A stretch of DNA of 64,000 nt. Origin: JAVDCA01 sp035764045 (GTDB lineage: Bacteria; Pseudomonadota; Alphaproteobacteria; Rhizobiales; Xanthobacteraceae). The translations under genes and the position numbers were made by a program. The stretch is from NCBI GenBank assembly GCA_035764045.1, contig DASTZX010000453.1:1-64000 (forward strand). Direction: 5' to 3'. Shown here piece after piece: positions 27,326-36,364 of the stretch; positions within the stretch are counted from its first letter, which is position 1, and every line of letters begins with the position of its first letter. The notes beneath the pieces are model-generated. The model made no database searches and was not told where the DNA came from. It saw only the letters and a list, made by a program, of their open reading frames with translations.

Positions 27326-28314
27326 CGGCGATTGCGCTGCAGCGCGCCGGGATCGTCCTCGGGATCCTGCTGCTGGCGACGTTGCCGTATTGGGTCGGCA
27401 ACGCCTATTACATCAATGTCGCGAGCCAGATCCTGCTGTTCGCGGTGCTGGCGCTCGCGCTCAACATCCTCGTCGGCTATGGCGGCCTCGTGTCGCTCGG
27501 GCACGCGGGCCTGTTCGCGATCGCGGGTTATACGGCGGCGCTCATGCTGGAAAACGGCTATGGGCATCTCGCCGCCGACCTTTCGGCGCTGGTGGTCGCT
27601 GTCTTCGCGGCGGCCGTGTTCGGCGTGCTGGCGCTGCGGACGACCGGCATCGGCTTTCTGATGATCACGCTGGCGCTGGGCCAGATCGTGTGGGGCGTCG
27701 CCTATCGCTGGCAGAGCCTCACGCACGGCGACAACGGCGTCAACGTGTCGTCCCGCCCGGCGCCGTTCGGCATCAGCCTCGCGGCCCCGGAATCCTTCTA
27801 TTTCGCCACGCTCATCGTCTTTCTCATCGCCATCGCCGCGATGGCTCTGTTCGTGCGTTCGCCCTTCGGTGCGAGCCTGCGCGGCACGCGCGACCAGGCG
27901 CGGCGGATGAACGCGCTCGGCTATAATGTCTGGCTGATCCGCTTTCTCGCGTTTCTGGTCTCCGGCTTCTGGACCGGTGTCGCGGGTCTCCTCTTCATCT
28001 ACTACAACGGCTTCATCAGCCCGCAGGTCGCCGCATTGCAGACCTCCGCCGAGGCGCTGCTGATGGTGATCTCCGGCGGCACCGCGACGCTGCTGGGCCC
28101 GATCGCCGGCGCCGCCATCGTGGTCATCATGAAGAACGTGGTGAGCGCCTATGTGGAGCGCTGGAACATGGCGCTCGGCATCATCTTCGTCCTCATCATC
28201 ACCTTCATGCCCGAGGGGCTGGTGCCCGGCTCGGTGCGTCTCGCCAAGCTGGGCTGGCAGGCCTGGCGCAAGACCGGCACGAGGGCCGGGCCGGCCCAGG
28301 AGACGGCGTCGTGA
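27322..28314 (+). CDS. livM: ABC transporter permease LivM (first cluster)
   Basis: The product has 330 residues with the LivM hallmarks: ALALNILVGYGGLVSLGHAG near 38-57 and the coupling region ISGGTATLLGPIAGAAIVVI near 255. About nine to ten hydrophobic segments are visible. It forms the membrane channel with LivH. ATGA overlap with livH and GTGA overlap with livG show tight translational coupling. Confidence 0.92.
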   Translation: MTAIALQRAGIVLGILLLATLPYWVGNAYYINVASQILLFAVLALALNILVGYGGLVSLGHAGLFAIAGYTAALMLENGYGHLAADLSALVVAVFAAAVFGVLALRTTGIGFLMITLALGQIVWGVAYRWQSLTHGDNGVNVSSRPAPFGISLAAPESFYFATLIVFLIAIAAMALFVRSPFGASLRGTRDQARRMNALGYNVWLIRFLAFLVSGFWTGVAGLLFIYYNGFISPQVAALQTSAEALLMVISGGTATLLGPIAGAAIVVIMKNVVSAYVERWNMALGIIFVLIITFMPEGLVPGSVRLAKLGWQAWRKTGTRAGPAQETAS

Positions 28315-29084
28315 GTGCATCGGCCGCAACGCAAGCCCCGGCGTCCACGACGGCACTCGGCGTCAAGCGCCTGTGCAAGGCCTTCGGCGGCCTGCGCGTC
28401 ACATGCGACGTGACGCTCGATGTCGCGCCGGGCGAGCGGCGGCTGATCATCGGGCCGAACGGCGCCGGCAAGACGACCCTGTTCAACCTGATCACCGGCG
28501 AGGTGGGGGCGGATTCCGGCGCCGTGATTCTCAACGGCGAGGACGTCACCCGGATCCCGAGCCGAAGGCGCGCGCATCTGGGGCTCGCCCGCACCTATCA
28601 GATCATCACCTTGTTTCCGCGCGACACCATCCTGCGCAACGTCACGCTCGCCCTGCTCGGCCTGTCCAAGCTGCGGTGGGACCCGTTCATCTCGCTCGAT
28701 CGCCAGCATCATCTCAACGACGCGGCGCGCGCCGCCCTCGCACGCGTCGGGCTCGATCATCTCGCCGAGCGACCTCTGGCGCAGACCTCCTATGGCGAGC
28801 GTCGCCGGGTCGAGATCGCGATGGCGCTTGCGCAGAACCCGAAGGTTCTGCTGCTCGACGAGCCGTTCGCCGGGCTCTCCATCGACGAGCGACGCGACGT
28901 GCAGAAGCTCCTGCTCGCGATCCCGCGCGAGGTCACGATCGTGATGATCGAGCACGACATGGACGTGGCGCTGGAATTCGCCGAGCGCATCACGCTCCTG
29001 CATTTCGGCGAGGTGATCGTCGAAGGAACGCGCGCCGAGGTGGTGGCCGACCCACGCACCAGGGAGGTCTACCTTGGCCACTAG
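28311..29084 (+). CDS. livG: ABC transporter ATP-binding protein LivG (first cluster)
   Basis: The product has 257 residues. Walker A GPNGAGKTT is near 54, signature region TSYGERRRVEIAMAL near 160, and Walker B VLLLDEPFAGLS near 180. The H-loop (IEHDM) is present. It hydrolyses ATP to drive import with LivF. It begins at GTG 28311, overlapping the livM stop (GTGA), after a short Ala/Thr-rich extension. It overlaps livF by 11 bases. Confidence 0.92.
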   Translation: MSASAATQAPASTTALGVKRLCKAFGGLRVTCDVTLDVAPGERRLIIGPNGAGKTTLFNLITGEVGADSGAVILNGEDVTRIPSRRRAHLGLARTYQIITLFPRDTILRNVTLALLGLSKLRWDPFISLDRQHHLNDAARAALARVGLDHLAERPLAQTSYGERRRVEIAMALAQNPKVLLLDEPFAGLSIDERRDVQKLLLAIPREVTIVMIEHDMDVALEFAERITLLHFGEVIVEGTRAEVVADPRTREVYLGH

Positions 29085-29805
29085 TGCGGCGAAACGCGCG
29101 CTCAGCCTCGCGGAGGTCGACGCCTTCTACGGCGACAGCCATGTGCTCGAGAAGGTCTCGTTCGCGGCCGGGGAGGGGCGCCTGCTCGGGCTGCTCGGCC
29201 GCAATGGCGCCGGTAAGACGACCTGCATGAACGTGACGGTCGGCCTGTTGCCGGCCCGCCGCGGGAGGGTTGAGGTGTTCGGCCGGGCGGTGACCAAGTT
29301 GGCGCCGGAGCAGATCGCCGCCCAGGGTGTGGCGCTGGTGCCGCAGGGCCGGCGCATCTTCAAGAGCCTCACGGTACGCGAGAACCTCATCGTTGCCGCG
29401 CGCAAGCCCACCCATGGCGGTCCGGCCGCCTGGACGCTCGACACGGTCTTTCGCATGTTTCCGCGCCTCTCCGAGCGGCGCTCCCAGATGGCGGCGCATC
29501 TCTCCGGCGGCGAGCAGCAGATGCTGGCGATCGGGCGCGCCCTCATGGCCAATCCGCGCCTCCTGTTGATGGATGAGCCCTCCGAAGGTCTCGCCCCGCA
29601 GATCGTCGCCGAGGTCATGGCGACCATCCGCAAGCTCAAGGAAAGCGGGCTCTCGATCGTGCTCGTGGAGCAGAATCCAAACCTGGTCTTCGACATCGCG
29701 GACGACGTGGTCATCCTCAACAGCGGCCGGGTGGCCGTGGTCGAGCCGGCGGGGAGGCTCAAGGACGGGGCGGTCGACCTGCGCCAGCACCTCGGGGTCT
29801 TCTGA
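29074..29805 (+). CDS. livF: ABC transporter ATP-binding protein LivF (first cluster)
   Basis: The product has 243 residues. Walker A GRNGAGKTT is near 47, signature HLSGGEQQMLAIGRAL near 140, and Walker B LLLMDEPSEGLAP near 160. It is the second ATPase of the importer. The start is TTG 29074, supported by AGGGAGG six bases upstream and by an 11-base overlap with livG. It closes the five-gene operon; pqqA begins 138 bases later. Confidence 0.92.
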   Translation: MATSAAKRALSLAEVDAFYGDSHVLEKVSFAAGEGRLLGLLGRNGAGKTTCMNVTVGLLPARRGRVEVFGRAVTKLAPEQIAAQGVALVPQGRRIFKSLTVRENLIVAARKPTHGGPAAWTLDTVFRMFPRLSERRSQMAAHLSGGEQQMLAIGRALMANPRLLLMDEPSEGLAPQIVAEVMATIRKLKESGLSIVLVEQNPNLVFDIADDVVILNSGRVAVVEPAGRLKDGAVDLRQHLGVF

Positions 29806-29834
29806 AGGCTCGCCCGGCTCGGCTCTGCCATGCG

Positions 29835-29859
29835 GGAACTTAGGTTGCGCGGGCGGGTT
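29835..29859 (+). promoter_or_regulatory. Weak EcfG-like promoter candidate upstream of pqqA
   Basis: GGAAC at 29835-29839, a 16-base spacer and GGTT at 29856-29859, one base off consensus. It lies about 85 bases before pqqA. It is listed only as a possibility because a single mismatch at this position could occur by chance. Confidence 0.25.
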
Positions 29860-29943
29860 CCCCGGTTTAGAGTGCCTCTGCGGCTGGTCGGCTGGAATCA
29901 GGCCGAGGCGCGCAAGCAAGACGCTTGGTGGAGGAACGTGACC

Positions 29944-30021
29944 ATGGCTTGGACGACCCCGACCCTCGTCGAAATCTGCATCGGCCTGGAAATCAACGGC
30001 TATCTGCCGGCCGAAATCTGA
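29944..30021 (+). CDS. pqqA: PQQ precursor peptide PqqA
   Basis: A 25-residue peptide, MAWTTPTLVEICIGLEINGY followed by LPAEI. It carries the Glu (E16) and Tyr (Y20) with the fixed E-x3-Y spacing that PqqE cross-links to build pyrroloquinoline quinone. GGAGG lies just upstream. It is the first gene of a compact pqqABCDE operon, and such a short gene is easily missed by gene finders. Confidence 0.95.
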   Translation: MAWTTPTLVEICIGLEINGYLPAEI

Positions 30022-30053
30022 TTCCCCCAAACTCCTGAGACCCGGCCCCCTCG

Positions 30054-30959
30054 ATGGGGCGGCTGACCGCCATCGTCCTCGGTGCTGCGGCCGGTGGCGG
30101 ATTCCCGCAATGGAATTGCCGGTGTCCGGTGTGCCGTCTGGCCTGGGACGGCGATGAGCGCGTCAAGCGCAGCACGCAGGCAAGCCTCGCGGTCACGACC
30201 GGCGGGGGAGAGTTTATCCTTCTCAATGCATCGCCCGACCTGCGCGAGCAGATCGCCGCTACACCGGCGCTGCAGCCGCATGGCGGCATTCGCGGCAGCC
30301 CGATCGCGGCTGTCCTGCTGACCGGCGCCGAGATCGATCAGGCCGCGGGACTGCTGGCCCTGCGCGAGCGCCATCCTTTCGGGCTCTTTGCGACCGAGCA
30401 GACGCTGCAGACCGTCGCGGCCAATCCCATGTTCGGGGTGCTCGCGCCGGATCTGGTGCAGACCAAGGGCTGCGCCATCGGCGCCCCGATCGCCCTCGGC
30501 GATGAGCTGCGGGCCGAACTGTTCATGGTGCCCGGCAAGGCGCCGCTCTATCTCGAAGGCAGGGATCCGGCGCTCGCTGCCGAGACCGAAGGCAATGTCG
30601 GGGTCGAGCTGACCTGTGGGGCCCGTCGGCTGGCCTATGTGCCGGGCTGCGCCGCCGTGACGCCGGCGATCATGCAGCGGCTCGCGCGCGCGGATGTGCT
30701 GCTGTTCGACGGCACCCTCTTCACGGACGACGAGATGATTGCGAGCGGGACCGGGGCCAAGACCGGCCGCCGCATGGGCCATATGCCGATCGACGGCGAC
30801 GGCGGCTCGCTCGCGGCGCTTGCCGGATTGCCGGGCCGTCGGATCTACATCCATATCAACAATACCAATCCGATCCGGATCGCCGGCTCGCCCGAGCGGC
30901 GCAAGGTCGAGGCCGCGGGCTGGGAGATCGCCCAGGACGGGCTTAAGATCGAGCTATGA
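30054..30959 (+). CDS. pqqB: PQQ biosynthesis protein PqqB
   Basis: The product has 301 residues of the metallo-beta-lactamase fold. The start is typical, with VLGAAAGGGFPQWNCRCPVC (about 8-27), whose Cys residues bind structural zinc. HINNTNPI near 264 is the conserved C-terminal metal region. PqqB acts as a hydroxylase on the cross-linked dipeptide during PQQ maturation. The stop overlaps the pqqC start (ATGA). Confidence 0.95.
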   Translation: MGRLTAIVLGAAAGGGFPQWNCRCPVCRLAWDGDERVKRSTQASLAVTTGGGEFILLNASPDLREQIAATPALQPHGGIRGSPIAAVLLTGAEIDQAAGLLALRERHPFGLFATEQTLQTVAANPMFGVLAPDLVQTKGCAIGAPIALGDELRAELFMVPGKAPLYLEGRDPALAAETEGNVGVELTCGARRLAYVPGCAAVTPAIMQRLARADVLLFDGTLFTDDEMIASGTGAKTGRRMGHMPIDGDGGSLAALAGLPGRRIYIHINNTNPIRIAGSPERRKVEAAGWEIAQDGLKIEL

Positions 30960-31684
30960 AGCTCATGTCACCCGAAGAGCTCGAGGCCGCGCTGCGCGAC
31001 ATCGGCGCGCGGCGTTACCACCGGCTGCATCCCTTCCATCACCTGCTGCACGGCGGCCGGTGCAGCAAGGGCCAGGTCCAGGCCTGGGCGCTCAACCGCT
31101 ATTACTACCAGGCCATGATCCCGGTGAAGGACGCGGCCCTGATCGCGCGCTGCACCGACAGCGACCTCCGCCGTGAATGGCGCCGCCGTCTCGTCGATCA
31201 CGACGGAGCCCAGACCGACGACGGCGGAATCGCGCGTTGGCTCAGGCTGACCGACGGGCTCGGCCTCGACCGCGACTATGTGACATCGCTGGCCGGCATC
31301 CTTCCGGCCACGCGCTTCGCGGTCGAGGCCTATGTGCACTTCGTCGCCGAGAAGACGCTGCTCGAAGCCATCGCCTCTTCGCTCACCGAGCTGTTTTCGC
31401 CGCTGATCATCAGCGAGCGCCTGGACGGCATGCTGCGCAGCTACCAATTCGTCACGCCCGAGACGCTCGCCTATTTCACGGCGCGACCGCCGCAGGCGCG
31501 GCAGGACTCCGACTTCGCGCTCGCCTATGTGAAGCACGACGCCAAGACGCCGGAGCAGCAGCAGCAGGTGCTTGCCGCGCTCGAATTCAAATGCGGCGTG
31601 CTGTGGGCGATGCTCGACGCGCTCTATCTCGCCTATGTGGACCCGAAGATGCCGCCGCCCGGCGCCTTCGTGCCGAAGGACTAG
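30956..31684 (+). CDS. pqqC: Pyrroloquinoline-quinone synthase PqqC
   Basis: The product has 242 residues, all-helical, with RRYHRLHPFHHLLHGGRCSK near 18-37, WALNRYYYQAMIPVKDAAL and the His/Tyr/Arg-rich active-site residues of the family (EAYVHFVAEKTLLE). It carries out the final ring closure and oxidation with O2, without a cofactor. It is coupled by ATGA overlap to pqqB and is separate from pqqD, unlike the fused pqqCD of some relatives. Confidence 0.95.
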   Translation: MKLMSPEELEAALRDIGARRYHRLHPFHHLLHGGRCSKGQVQAWALNRYYYQAMIPVKDAALIARCTDSDLRREWRRRLVDHDGAQTDDGGIARWLRLTDGLGLDRDYVTSLAGILPATRFAVEAYVHFVAEKTLLEAIASSLTELFSPLIISERLDGMLRSYQFVTPETLAYFTARPPQARQDSDFALAYVKHDAKTPEQQQQVLAALEFKCGVLWAMLDALYLAYVDPKMPPPGAFVPKD

Positions 31685-31687
31685 CGC

Positions 31688-31978
31688 ATGACCGATCCGG
31701 CCTCCGGCATCAGCGCCGATACGCGCCCGCGGCTGCCGCGCGGCGTGCGCCTCGTCCACAACGAGGCGCAGGGCGGCTGGGTGCTGCTCGCGCCCGAGCG
31801 CGTGTTCAAGGCCGACGCCATCGCGGCGGAGATCGTCAAGCGCTGCACCGGCGAGGCGACCTTCGCGGAGATCGTCGACGATCTGGCGAGGACCTATGCG
31901 GCGCCGCGGGAGCGGATCGCGGCCGACGCGGGGGCGCTGCTGCGCTCGCTCTCCGACAAGAAGCTCCTGGAGCTGTGA
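31688..31978 (+). CDS. pqqD: PQQ peptide chaperone PqqD
   Basis: The product has 96 residues with RLVHNEAQGGWVLLAPERVF, IVKRCTGEATFAEIVDDLA and LRSLSDKKLLEL, the usual PqqD winged-helix-like pattern. It binds PqqA and presents it to PqqE. It lies 3 bases after pqqC and 3 bases before pqqE. Confidence 0.93.
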   Translation: MTDPASGISADTRPRLPRGVRLVHNEAQGGWVLLAPERVFKADAIAAEIVKRCTGEATFAEIVDDLARTYAAPRERIAADAGALLRSLSDKKLLEL

Positions 31979-31981
31979 GCG

Positions 31982-33067
31982 ATGGCCGCGAACGGCGCCG
32001 CCTTGCCGCGTCCGCTCGGTCTGCTCGCCGAGCTGACCCATCGCTGCCCGCTCGGGTGCCCTTATTGCTCGAACCCGCTCGCGCTTGATCCGCGCGGCGA
32101 CGAGCTCGACGCCCCCACATGGGCACGGGTGTTTCGCGAGGCCGCTGCGCTCGGCGTGCTGCAGGTCCATCTGTCGGGCGGCGAGCCCGCGTCGCGGCGC
32201 GATCTCGTCGAGATCGCCGCGGCCGCGCACGACGCCGGGCTCTACACCAACCTCATCACCTCGGGCGTCGGCCTCACCGCCAAGATGCTCGGTGCGCTGG
32301 CCGAGGCCGGGCTCGACCACGTCCAGATCTCGATCCAGGACAGCGAGGCGGCGTCCGCAGACCACATCGCGGGCTACGAGGGCGCCTATGCGCGCAAGCG
32401 CGCGCTTGCCGCCGAGGTGGTGGCGCTGAAAATTCCGCTCACCGTGAACGCGGTCATCCACCGCGCCAATATCGCCCGCGTCGAGCAGCTCGTGGCGCTT
32501 GCGCTCGCCATGGGCGCCTCGCGGGTCGAGATCGCCCACGTCCAGTATTACGGATGGGCGCTCAAGAATCGCGCCGCTCTGATGCCGACGCGCGAGCAGG
32601 TCGAAGCCGCGGTCGAGCAGGTCGAGAGCCTGCGCGCCCGCCACAGCGGCCGTATCGTGATCGATGCCGTCGTGCCGGATTATCATGCGCGCTTTCCAAA
32701 GCCCTGCGTCGGCGGCTGGGGCCGGCGCTCGCTCAATGTCACGCCGTCCGGCAAGGTGTTGCCCTGCCATGCGGCGGAGAGCATTCCGGGGCTCGCATTC
32801 TGGTCGGTGCGCGAGCATTCCCTCGCGGAGATCTGGACATCCTCGCCCGCATTCAATGCGTTTCGCGGCACCGACTACCTCCCGGAGCCGTGCCAGAGCT
32901 GCGAACGGCGCGAGGTCGATTTCGGCGGCTGTCGTTGCCAGGCCTTCGCGCTGACCGGCGATGCGCGCGCAACCGATCCGGTGTGCCAGTTCTCGCCCCA
33001 TCACGGGCTGGTGACGGAGCTCGCCGCGGTCCAGGAGGATCGGCCTTACGCATACCGCCGCATGTAG
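31982..33067 (+). CDS. pqqE: Radical SAM enzyme PqqE
   Basis: The product has 361 residues. The radical-SAM cluster motif CPLGCPYC lies at 22-29 (C22, C26, C29). The C-terminal SPASM region holds CQSCERREVDFGGCRCQAF with further iron-sulfur Cys. It links the Glu and Tyr of PqqA by a carbon-carbon bond. It is the last gene of the pqq operon; the next gene is 131 bases downstream with its own strong ribosome site. Confidence 0.95.
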   Translation: MAANGAALPRPLGLLAELTHRCPLGCPYCSNPLALDPRGDELDAPTWARVFREAAALGVLQVHLSGGEPASRRDLVEIAAAAHDAGLYTNLITSGVGLTAKMLGALAEAGLDHVQISIQDSEAASADHIAGYEGAYARKRALAAEVVALKIPLTVNAVIHRANIARVEQLVALALAMGASRVEIAHVQYYGWALKNRAALMPTREQVEAAVEQVESLRARHSGRIVIDAVVPDYHARFPKPCVGGWGRRSLNVTPSGKVLPCHAAESIPGLAFWSVREHSLAEIWTSSPAFNAFRGTDYLPEPCQSCERREVDFGGCRCQAFALTGDARATDPVCQFSPHHGLVTELAAVQEDRPYAYRRM

Positions 33068-33198
33068 ATCGGCCCAGCCGAAATCCCCGATTGCGCACGG
33101 ACGGGAAAATGTCGGAGACTGGCGCCAAGGGAGCGAGATCGCTGCGGCCTTGGGCGTGAGCGGGCCGCGGCGACGGTCTCCCGCAACGGGAGGAGCAC

Positions 33199-34473
33199 AT
33201 GACCTTGCCATCCGTATCCACGCGGACTCTGTTGCTCGCCGGTACGTTTGCGGCCGTGATCGGCATCGCGGGACCCGTGAGCGCGCAACAGCCGCCGCCT
33301 GCCGCGCCCGTCGCGGCACCCGCCGCCCCGCTGCCGCCGGGGTCGCCGATGATCGGGCGCCCGGAGAGCGAGGGCGCGATGAAGCTCGCACCCGTGGCGC
33401 CGCCGGTGCTTCCCGTGCCCGGCGACAAGCTGGACCTGAGCAAGCTCAAGCTGCCCAAGGGATTCAAGATCGAGCTCTATGCGGCCGGCGTCGACAATGC
33501 CCGCACCCTGCGCCAGGGCGACAAGGGCACGATATTCGTCAGCAGCCGCATCAAGGACAAGATCCACGCCATCGTCGAGAAGGACGGCAAGCGCCAGGTC
33601 AAGGTCCTGTACTCCGGACTCTATCGTCCGAACGGGATCGTGCTGCACGACGGCACGCTCTACATCGCCGAGCTCTCGCAGGTCTCCAAGGTCGACAAGA
33701 TCGAGGACGTTCTCGACAATCCGCCGAAGCCCACGGTCATCTACAGCGACCTGCCGAAGGACGAGGCGCACGGCTGGAAGTATCTGACCATCGGGCCGGA
33801 CAACAAGCTCTACTTCCAGGTCGGCGCCCCGTGCAACATTTGCATGCCGTCGCCCGCGCATGCGCAGATCCGCCGCATCAATCTCGATGGCAGCGGCATG
33901 GAGGTGGTGGCGCGCGGCATTCGCCAGATCGTCGGCATGGACTGGAATCCGGTGACGAAGCAGCTCTACTTCACCGAGAACAGCCGCGACTGGCTCTCGG
34001 AGGACCTGCCGAACGACAAGCTCAATCGGCTCGCCAATCCGGGCAAGGACAATTTCGGCTTCCCGTATTGTCACCAGGGCGACTTCGCCGATCAGGAGCT
34101 CGGCTGGGGCCACTCCTGCGACGAGTTCACGAAGCCGATCGCCCTGCTCGGCCCGCATGTGGCGCCGCTCGGAATGCGCTTCTATACGGGCACGACGTTT
34201 CCGGAGAAGTACAAGAACGCGATCTTCATCGCGCGGCACGGCTCCTGGAACAGGTCGAAGAAGATCGGCGGCGACATCGTCGTCGTCAATTTGAACCCGG
34301 ACGGCACGTTCAAATCGATGGAGCCGTTCCTCACGGGATTCATCCAGAACAACAATTACGTCGGGCGCCCGGCGGATATCCTGTTCGCCAAGGACGGCTC
34401 GATGCTGGTCTCCGACGACTATGCCGGAGCGGTGTATCGCGTCACCTACGATCCGCGCGTAGCCAGCGACTGA
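33199..34473 (+). CDS. Periplasmic sugar dehydrogenase, L-sorbosone-dehydrogenase-like (probable PQQ enzyme)
   Basis: The product has 424 residues. A signal peptide (TRTLLLAGTFAAVIGIAG, ending near VSA) is followed by an Ala/Pro-rich linker, then a six-bladed propeller domain of the soluble glucose/sorbosone dehydrogenase class. Landmarks include LYSGLYRPNGIVLHDGTLY, IRQIVGMDWNPVTKQLYFTE, DNFGFPYCHQGD and FIARHGSWNRSKKIGG. These enzymes oxidise sugars or aldehydes in the periplasm with PQQ. The position directly after pqqABCDE and just before a diheme cytochrome c strongly supports PQQ use. The substrate is not evident. GGGAGGAG precedes ATG 33199. Confidence 0.82.
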   Translation: MTLPSVSTRTLLLAGTFAAVIGIAGPVSAQQPPPAAPVAAPAAPLPPGSPMIGRPESEGAMKLAPVAPPVLPVPGDKLDLSKLKLPKGFKIELYAAGVDNARTLRQGDKGTIFVSSRIKDKIHAIVEKDGKRQVKVLYSGLYRPNGIVLHDGTLYIAELSQVSKVDKIEDVLDNPPKPTVIYSDLPKDEAHGWKYLTIGPDNKLYFQVGAPCNICMPSPAHAQIRRINLDGSGMEVVARGIRQIVGMDWNPVTKQLYFTENSRDWLSEDLPNDKLNRLANPGKDNFGFPYCHQGDFADQELGWGHSCDEFTKPIALLGPHVAPLGMRFYTGTTFPEKYKNAIFIARHGSWNRSKKIGGDIVVVNLNPDGTFKSMEPFLTGFIQNNNYVGRPADILFAKDGSMLVSDDYAGAVYRVTYDPRVASD

Positions 34474-34552
34474 AGCTTCGATCGCAGGCGTCGGGGGCGG
34501 CGCTGCCGCTCCCGAACTTTTTCAACAGGCAGGTCATCGAGAAAGAGGCTCC

Positions 34553-35116
34553 ATGCGCGCGGTGTTCGCGGCGGCCGCAGTATGCCTGATGGCGCTGCCG
34601 ATCACGGCCAAGGCTCAGGAGAAGCTTGCGCCGTGTCTCGCCTGCCATGGCGAGAACGGGCAGTCGGCGGCTCCCGAGGTTCCGTCGCTGGGCGCCCAGC
34701 CGAAGGATTACCTGCTCACCCAGATCTATCTGTTTCGCGAGAAGATGCGGAAGGTCGAGGTGATGAACGAGATGACCAAGGGGCTCACCGACGACGACCT
34801 GCGCGCGATGTCGGAGGGGCTCGCCAAGCTGCCTGCGCCGGCCCCGGTCTCGGATGCGGGCGACGCCGCACGTATCGAACGCGCCAAGGCGCTGGTCGCG
34901 GCGCACAGGTGTAACTTCTGTCACGCCCCGACGTTCGCCGGCCAGGATCAGGTCCCGCGCCTTGCAGCCCAGCGCGAGGACTACCTCTTGAAGTCGCTGC
35001 GCGCGTACAAGTCCGCGGAGCGTCCCGGCTATGATCCCGCCATGGCGTCGGTGGTCGAGCCTCTCCGGGACCAGGACTTCGCCGACCTCGCCTATTACCT
35101 GGCGCGCCAGCCCTGA
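34553..35116 (+). CDS. Diheme cytochrome c (class I, c553/c4-like)
   Basis: The product has 187 residues with a signal peptide of about 21 residues (MRAVFAAAAVCLMALPITAK). Two haem c sites are visible: CLACH at 28-32 and CNFCH at 120-124, each in its own small domain. It shuttles electrons in the periplasm. It starts 79 bases after the sorbosone-dehydrogenase-like gene and is its natural electron acceptor, passing electrons on to the respiratory chain; that partnership is inferred from context. Confidence 0.9.
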   Translation: MRAVFAAAAVCLMALPITAKAQEKLAPCLACHGENGQSAAPEVPSLGAQPKDYLLTQIYLFREKMRKVEVMNEMTKGLTDDDLRAMSEGLAKLPAPAPVSDAGDAARIERAKALVAAHRCNFCHAPTFAGQDQVPRLAAQREDYLLKSLRAYKSAERPGYDPAMASVVEPLRDQDFADLAYYLARQP

Positions 35117-35206
35117 ACGGGCGGCCGGCGGTATTGCTTCCAGCGGCTCCGCCCGCGCCGCCCGGTGCGGGATGACGACGGGCCGCATCGATGCTATCTG
35201 TTGCTG

Positions 35207-35866
35207 ATGGGGAAGGCATCGGGGCGGGACACGGCGCAGCCGCGCGGGCTGCCCAAGGCCGTGGGGGAGATCTCCGTACACGGCATCAGGCAAGCGGAGG
35301 CCGAGCGTCCGAAGCGGACGGCGGCCGGGCTCGCGCGTTGCGCCGAGGAGTTCATGGCGGCGCGCGAATTCGACTGCTGCCTCTATCTCTGTCGCCTCGC
35401 CGTCGCCGAGGACCCGAACGAGCCGCTGTCCTATTTCGTGCGCGGGCGCTGCCTCGACGATGTCGGACGCTTCGACGAGGCGCTCGAGGCGCTCGCCCTG
35501 GCGGTGACGCTCGATTCCGCCAATGCCGACTTCCAGGCGGCCTACGGCCAGGCACTCGAGCATACCGGCCAGCTGGAGGAGGCGCGCCTGCGCTATGGAT
35601 TGGCGCTGGGATTGGACCGCGACCTCATCGGACCGTTGCTCGCGCGCGCCCTCGTCAGCCAGCAGCTGGGCGATTTCGCCGGCGCCCGCGCCGACCTCGA
35701 TGCCTATCTCGGGCATCGGCCGGACAGTACCGACGCCTTGATCCATCGCGGGCTGTCTCACCTCGCCGCCGGCCGGCGCGACGACGCCGACATCGATTTC
35801 GACCGCGCGATCGCGCTCGATCCGAACGCCTGCGAGCGCATCAAGCGGCTCGCCGGCGGGACCTAG
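35207..35866 (+). CDS. TPR-repeat protein
   Basis: The product has 219 residues. At least four degenerate tetratricopeptide repeats run from about 40 to 210 (for example PLSYFVRGRCLDDVGRFDEA, ADFQAAYGQALEHTGQLEEA and TDALIHRGLSHLAAGRRDDA). TPRs mediate protein contacts. No signal peptide or enzyme domain is visible, so the role is unknown. ATG 35207 is chosen; the frame is open back to a GTG at 35165. Confidence 0.7.
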   Translation: MGKASGRDTAQPRGLPKAVGEISVHGIRQAEAERPKRTAAGLARCAEEFMAAREFDCCLYLCRLAVAEDPNEPLSYFVRGRCLDDVGRFDEALEALALAVTLDSANADFQAAYGQALEHTGQLEEARLRYGLALGLDRDLIGPLLARALVSQQLGDFAGARADLDAYLGHRPDSTDALIHRGLSHLAAGRRDDADIDFDRAIALDPNACERIKRLAGGT

Positions 35867-35958
35867 CGGCCCGCGGGCGTGCGCCCGCCGGGATTTGACA
35901 AGCTGCCGAAGCCGCCGGATTGTCCTCGGCATCATCCCGTGACGTCGAGGAGTGCGCC

Positions 35959-36264
35959 ATGCCTGCCTACTGGGTCGCGCGATCCCGTGTGATCGATCCG
36001 ACCGAATACAAGAAATACACCGATCCGCTTCCCCCGATTTTCGCCAAGTACGGCGGAAAGGTGCTGGCGCGGGGAGGGCGCTTCCAGATCATGGAGGGGC
36101 CGGACAAATTCCATCGCTTCGTGGTGATCGAATTTCCGACCTTGGAGCAGGGCGTCGCCTGCTTCAATTCGCCGGAATACCAGGCCGCTGCCGCGTTCCG
36201 CCGCAACGGCGCCGGCGAGGTCGAGACGGTCATGGTCGAGAGCGGCGACGCGACGCCCCGCTGA
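35959..36264 (+). CDS. DUF1330 family protein
   Basis: The product has 101 residues. PAYWVARSRVIDPTEYKKYT at the start, GGKVLARGGRFQIMEG and VVIEFPTLEQGVACFNSPEY match the ferredoxin-like DUF1330 fold (dimeric alpha/beta barrel). Function is unknown. GAGGAG precedes ATG 35959. It is read in the same direction as the binding-protein gene 100 bases downstream. Confidence 0.85.
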   Translation: MPAYWVARSRVIDPTEYKKYTDPLPPIFAKYGGKVLARGGRFQIMEGPDKFHRFVVIEFPTLEQGVACFNSPEYQAAAAFRRNGAGEVETVMVESGDATPR

Positions 36265-36364
36265 CTTGGGCCCGTCCGGCGCCATGCGTCCGAACGCCTC
36301 TGGCGCCGGCGGCGGAAATGATCCTAAGATACCGTCAAATCACCAAATCAATGGGAGGAACTGC

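Noticed and set aside
30968..33391. An 807-codon open frame on the minus strand opposite pqqCDE
   Set aside because: The opposite strand encodes three textbook PQQ proteins with all motifs; the antisense frame has none.
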